Both the position numbers and the translations under genes were made by a program. Shown here piece by piece: positions 59,022 through 64,000 of a stretch of DNA of 64,000 nucleotides. Within the stretch, counting starts at the first letter, position 1, and each line of letters starts with the position of its first letter. Source of the stretch: Lepidodermella squamata (lineage: Eukaryota; Gastrotricha); the NCBI GenBank assembly GCA_047495785.1, contig JBLDXI010000046.1, positions 1,426,001 to 1,490,000 on the forward strand, written 5' to 3'. The notes under the pieces were generated by a model, which did not search any database, was not told where the DNA came from, and worked only from the letters and a program-made list of their open reading frames with translations.

Positions 59022-59157
59022 TGATGCAAAAAATTGTGATTTATTGATATAAAATTCCGCTCAATTTTTTTAAAAGCAACGTGATAAACTTGAAATTGAA
59101 AAATCCACCTTAAACATTCTTCTTTTCTAGATTTTTCGGTTGAAAAATTACTGAAAA

Positions 59158-62100
59158 ATGTATAAGGCGCAGGAAATGGATTACGAGAACGATGACGACG
59201 AGATCAACCCGGAAATGTGGCAGGAGGCGTGCTGGGTTGTTATCAGTGCGTATTTCGACGAAAAAGGTCTCGTACGCCAGCAGTTGGACTCTTTCGATCA
59301 GTTTATCCAGACTTCGGTTCAGAAAATCGTCGCCGATACACCGCCGATTGAGTTGCAATCTGAAGCTCAATATTCTGACGGTAGACTTGAAACTCCCACA
59401 AGGTAATTTTCAAATTATTGAAAAGCTAAATCTGTGTAGATTTACTAATCATAAAAAATTCGATTATAAAATTTTGGATTTTTATTAATTTGATATTCGT
59501 TTTTCTCATTTTTCAGGTACACCGTACGATTCGAGCAAATTTACATTTCAAAGCCGACAAATTGGGAAAAAGACGGCTCTCCTATTCCAGTAACACCAAA
59601 CGAAGCCCGTCTTCGAAATTTGACCTACGCCGCCCCGCTTTTCGTCGACATCCGAAAATCAGTGCAGCGATCAGGGGAGGACGTGCCTAAGGACACAGTC
59701 GAAAAACAGGTTTATATCGGCAAAATCCCGATCATGCTTCGATCGACTTATTGCCTGTTATCGCGGCTCGAAGACCGAGAATTGTACGAATTCAACGAAT
59801 GCCCTCTTGACCCCGGCGGGTATTTCGTCATCAACGGCTCTGAGAAAGTTTTGATCGCCCAGGAGAAAATGGCGACTAACAACGTGTATGTCTTCCAGCA
59901 GAAGGATGGAAAATTCGCGTATAAATGCGAAATTCGATCGTGCATCGAACACTCTAGTCGACCGACTTCATCCCTTTCTATCAATATGTTGGCTCGAAGT
60001 GGCCAGGGCATTAAACGCGGCACTTTAGGCCAGCCCATTGTCGCGGTTCTGCCGTATATTAAACAGGAAATTCACGTTATTATCGTTTTCCGAGCGTTGG
60101 GTTTCGTCTCAGATCGAGACATTCTTGAGCACATTATCTACGACTTTGACGACCAAGAAATGATGGAGATGTTGAAGCCGAGTTTGGACGAGGCTTTCGT
60201 CATTCAGGAGCAAGGAGTTGCCTTGAATTTCATCGGCGCGAGAGGTGCTCGGCCTGGTGTAAGTCGCGAGCGGCGTATTCGTTACGCAAAGGAAATTTTA
60301 CAAAAGGAAGTCCTACCCCACGTTGGTGTTTCGGAATTTTGCGAAACGAAAAAGGCCTATTTCCTCGGCTATATGGTGCATCGGCTACTCCTCGCCTCGC
60401 TCGGCCGTCGACAGTGCGACGATCGCGATCACTACGGCAATAAGCGTCTTGACTTGGCTGGGCCGTTGATGGCCTATTTGTTCCGCGGGCTGTTTCGCAA
60501 TTTGACGAAGGAGTTCCGCATGTATGCACAGAAGTACATTGATCGCGGCAAGGAGTTCAGTGTGCCACTGGCTATCAAAACGCGCATCATCACCGATGGT
60601 CTCAAATATTCACTTGCTACCGGCAACTGGGGTGACCAGAAGAAGGCAAGATTTTTTGCTATTTTCCAACCATTTTTAGACTTCGCTAATTTCGCTGTTA
60701 TTTCATACATTTTTTATATCTAAAACTTAAGAAAAACATTTGACATTCAATTTCACCGAATAATTAAAAATTTACTGGATAAAACCCGGAAAAATCCGAA
60801 AGTTCGGTAATTATCGGTATATTTTACCCGGAATGGCCCATTTGCTGATCATTTTTATTCCTTTTTCTAGTTCAGTTTAAAAGAGTGTAATAGGTACATA
60901 GGCGTCAAATCATGATGATCATTTCGAGCAAATAAAATGTCCACCATAAAATTCCATTAACATAATTTTTCGAGTGAAAAGGTAAGTTGTTCATTCGGCG
61001 AGCAACTTGATTTTTGGTGGACAATCATTCGTCTTCGAAATCTCTACCGTAATCCGTTACAACTTTTAACGGGTAAAAGTTTGAACATTTCACGCAAATC
61101 AGCTTTTCTCTGAAACCATGGAGATTTACCGCTTGGGAATTTTACAGAATATAGGTCTCATTGAGATCTAACATTATGCTAAGTTTCATCAACACAGCCC
61201 TCACAGTCTCTTCCTTTATAATTCCCGAAAAAAACAACGTTTTTGGTCTACTTGGGCCTCGACATGTCAGCCAAATGTGCATACTTCTGTTGGGGCATTT
61301 AGAAACATTTGCGGCCACATGGCTCCAAGATAGAAATGCGAAAATGTAAAGATGGATTCTAAATTAAAAAGAAGCTCAATCCTGAATACATCGGAATAAG
61401 TGTCCAGTAATTCCGCTCGGTTTCACCTTGTGCACCGGGTCAATCGGACATGTCATAAGTACACGGTCCATAGTATGTTGGCCGATGCGATTACTTTTTG
61501 GTCCTAATTTTCTAATTCATTTCTTTTGCAAAATTTCACAATGTTTCAAGCTTTTTGTTTTGAAGGCTGATTAATTATTAATTATTTTCTAGGCCCATTT
61601 GGCTCGAGCTGGTGTGTCTCAGGTGTTGAATCGACTGACCTATGTGTCGACGCTTTCCCATTTGCGCCGCCTCAACTCGCCAATTAACCGCGACGGCAAA
61701 CTCGCCCGCCCCCGCCAGCTCCATAACACCCACTGGGGCATGATTTGCCCTGCCGAGACACCCGAAGGCCACGCTGTCGGTCTCGTGAAAAACTTGGCCA
61801 TGATGTCGTACATTTCCGTCGGTTCCGAAGCTGCGCCGATTCTTGAGTTTTTGGAAGAATGGTCCATGGAATCGCTGGAAGAAATTGCGCCCTCGTCGAT
61901 TGCGGACGCGACTAAAATTTTCGTCAACGGTGCTTGGGCTGGTATTCATCGTGAACCTGATGTTCTGATGAACACACTCAGAAAACTGCGTCGCCAAATG
62001 GATATCGTCGTATCCGAGGTTCGATTTTTTAATTGGAAACTTTCGTGTTGCAAAATTCGATTTTTGCGCCTTCAATTTTTCGAAAATTGAAAATGTCACT

Positions 62101-63821
62101 TTTTAAATTCGAATTCAATTTTTTTAAATCCAAAACTTGAAACATTTTTGAATTGACGACTTTATTCGCAGGTTTCGATGATTCGCGACATCCGCGAGCG
62201 AGAAATTCGAATTTACACCGACGCTGGTCGTATTTCGCGGCCACTTCTCATCGCTCAAAACCAGCGATTACTGCTGAAACGGCACCACGTTCAAGACCTG
62301 AAAATGCGCAGCCGGACGAATTTTGGCTGGCAAGAACTGCTGCAATCAGGCGTGGTCGAGTACATTGACTGCATGGAAGAAGAGACCATCATGTGCGCTA
62401 TGACGCCCGAAGACTTACTCCCAGACGGCGTCTACTGCTCGTCGTACACGCACTGCGAAATCCACCCGTCGATGATTTTGGGCGTCTGCGCGTCGATCAT
62501 TCCGTTTCCCGATCACAACCAGTCTCCGCGTAACACCTACCAGTCTGCTATGGGTAAACAGGCCCTTGGGGTCTACGTCACAAATTTCCACGTTCGCATG
62601 GACACGCTTGCCCATGTGCTGTACTACCCTCAGAAGCCTCTGGCCACCACTCGAGCTATGGAATATTTGCGTTTCGCCGAGTTGCCGGCTGGTATCAATG
62701 CCATTGCAGCTATTGCTTCATACACAGGCAAGTTATTTAGTTTCGGCCCAAAATTAAGTTTACAGCGCCCAGTTAGAGGCTAAAGCAAACTAAATTACGA
62801 TTTGTTGACCCCAACTCGTAGTCGACTAGGCAGCAGAGGAGGTAGACCCTAGCACTACTGAAGTGTAAATCTGCTCCAGTGTCAGCTCCCGTTAGAGAAG
62901 TACTAAACATACGGCATCAGATCCGAATTTGTTTTCTGATATTTCTCTTTGCAAATCGTATATTTCGAGTTGAGCAACTATGTAATTGAATTTGTTTTTC
63001 TCGTCTTAGGCTACAACCAAGAAGATTCAGTCATTTTGAACGAATCAGCCGTTGATCGAGGCCTCTTCCGAACCTTTTTCTTGCGTTCTTTCAACGAAGC
63101 TGAAGCGTCTGTCGGCCTCGAGCAAGAAGAGCGCATCGAACGCCCGACTCGAAACGACACTCTGGGCATGAAAAATTCGTGCTACGACAAGTTGGAAGAA
63201 GACGGTATTGTCGCACCAGGCACTCGTGTTTCCGGCGATGACGTGCTTATCGGCAAAACCGTGACTCTACCGCCGGCTAACGATATGGGCGGAGTCGAAA
63301 ACACAATCGCTAAAAAATTCACGAAACGTGACGCGTCTGTCTACATGAAACACAGCGAGACTGGCATTGTCGACCAAGTCCTGATGACGATCAATTCCGA
63401 CGGTTTCCGTTTCGTGAAAGTCCGCGTTCGATCGGTTCGAATTCCGCAAATCGGCGACAAATTTGCGTCTCGCCACGGTCAAAAAGGTACGTGCGGCATG
63501 CGGTACCGCCAGGAAGACATGCCGTTCTCAGCCGAGGGCATTGCGCCCGATATCATCGTCAACCCTCACGCTATCCCGTCTCGCATGACAGTCGGGCATT
63601 TGATCGAGTGCCTGCAGTCGAAGGTTGCGTCGATGAAGGGCGAAATGGGCGATGCGACGCCGTTCAACGATACGGTCAACGTACAAAAAATCAGCAATCT
63701 ACTGCACGATTTCGGCTATCAGTGCCGCGGCAACGAGGTTCTGATGAACGGCTTCACTGGGCGCAAGTTGAATGTTCAAATCTACCTGGGTCCGACCTAT
63801 TACCAGCGTCTGCGTCACATG
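59158..63821 (+). CDS. POLR2B: RNA polymerase II second-largest subunit RPB2, 3' end outside window
   Basis: Five exons are seen: 59158-59402, 59517-60645, 61593-62018, 62172-62727 and 63010-63821, giving 1056 residues of about 1174. The protein is highly conserved with human POLR2B throughout: [17 protein letters not shown] block, [34 protein letters not shown], the active-site segment [24 protein letters not shown] and [20 protein letters not shown]. The clamp and zinc-binding C terminus lie past 64000. Two introns (60646-61592 and 62728-63009) start with GC rather than GT, required by the invariant K-K|A-H and T-G|Y-N joins. A pyrimidine-rich acceptor ending at 59130 sits 27 bases before the ATG, which could be a cis or trans splice site. 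Confidence 0.95.
60646..61592 (+). other. Long GC-AG intron of RPB2
   Basis: 947 bp beginning GCAAGA and ending TTTTCTAG. It contains no recognisable gene. The exon join K-K|A-H is invariant in eukaryotic RPB2, which fixes both borders. Confidence 0.85.
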
Positions 63822-64000
63822 GTAAGTGCTTTTTGAGTGTTTCAATTTCATCGCGGGCGTAATTTCGTACGTACCCACAATTACAGTAGCAGAAGCATGG
63901 AATAGAATTAAAGTTTACTATCGAAATTTTTGCTTTAAGCGAGCAATATGTATCTGAAGTTGTCTACACTTGTTAGAACCGTGATGACGATTAAGAGTGA
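63822..64000 (+). other. Start of the next RPB2 intron
   Basis: Opens with GTAAGT after the conserved YYQRLRHM. The continuation of RPB2 (VDDKIHSRARGP in human) is not found before the window ends. Confidence 0.8.

Noticed and set aside
1-64000. CRISPR arrays, bacterial operons, replication origins
   Set aside because: No regularly spaced repeats or prokaryotic gene structure; the DNA is intron-rich animal sequence.

Overview
The window is animal nuclear DNA from a compact genome. It carries about twenty protein genes, most with several exons. Introns are mostly 38 to 100 bp with GT..AG borders, and the 3' ends vary (ttttcag, tatag, ttgaag, cttaag). Neighbouring genes can be as little as 31 to 150 bp apart. 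The families present are a Brat/NCL-1 NHL protein, a GABA-B-type receptor, Cys-loop receptors, an FGF, a MOV10L1/Armitage helicase and RPB2. Together with gene density and intron size they suggest a small protostome, probably an ecdysozoan such as a nematode or tardigrade. That placement is inference; nothing seen here fixes the species.

Layout. 1-1.7 kb: 3' part of a Brat/NCL-1-like NHL gene. 4.2-8.0 kb, minus strand: PUSL1, UQCRQ and ZCCHC10 in a tight head-to-tail run. 8.8-12.4 kb: DAP5/NAT1 (eIF4G2). 13.3-15 kb: acylglycerol kinase AGK with a degenerate catalytic motif. 16.6-19.4 kb: a divergent GABA-B-like receptor. 20.1-27.8 kb is an accessory block: two tandem transmembrane C-type lectins, a standalone TIR protein, a Cys-loop channel gene split by an 820-bp inverted-repeat element, and a secreted Kunitz protein. 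27.8-31.5 kb, minus: an unrecognised protein and a long ankyrin-repeat protein. 33.2-34.7 kb, minus: an FGF-like ligand. 36.5-39.4 kb: a MICU2/3-like mitochondrial calcium regulator with a 15-nt microexon. 43.2-44.5 kb: a single-pass membrane protein whose ectodomain looks like a Cys-loop receptor ligand-binding domain. 44.9-52.8 kb, minus: MOV10L1/Armitage followed 31 bp later by an alpha-1,3-fucosyltransferase; a MOV10L1 intron holds Copia and LINE remnants. 55.1-64 kb, plus: SSADH, CHERP and RPB2 with gaps near 150 bp; RPB2 runs off the end.

Housekeeping genes (RNA polymerase II, splicing, translation, mitochondria) form tight same-strand groups that may be co-transcribed. The cell-surface and secreted genes lie in looser, repeat-bearing DNA. 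Most exon joins below were derived by hand from reading phase, splice signals and family similarity; none was checked against RNA.
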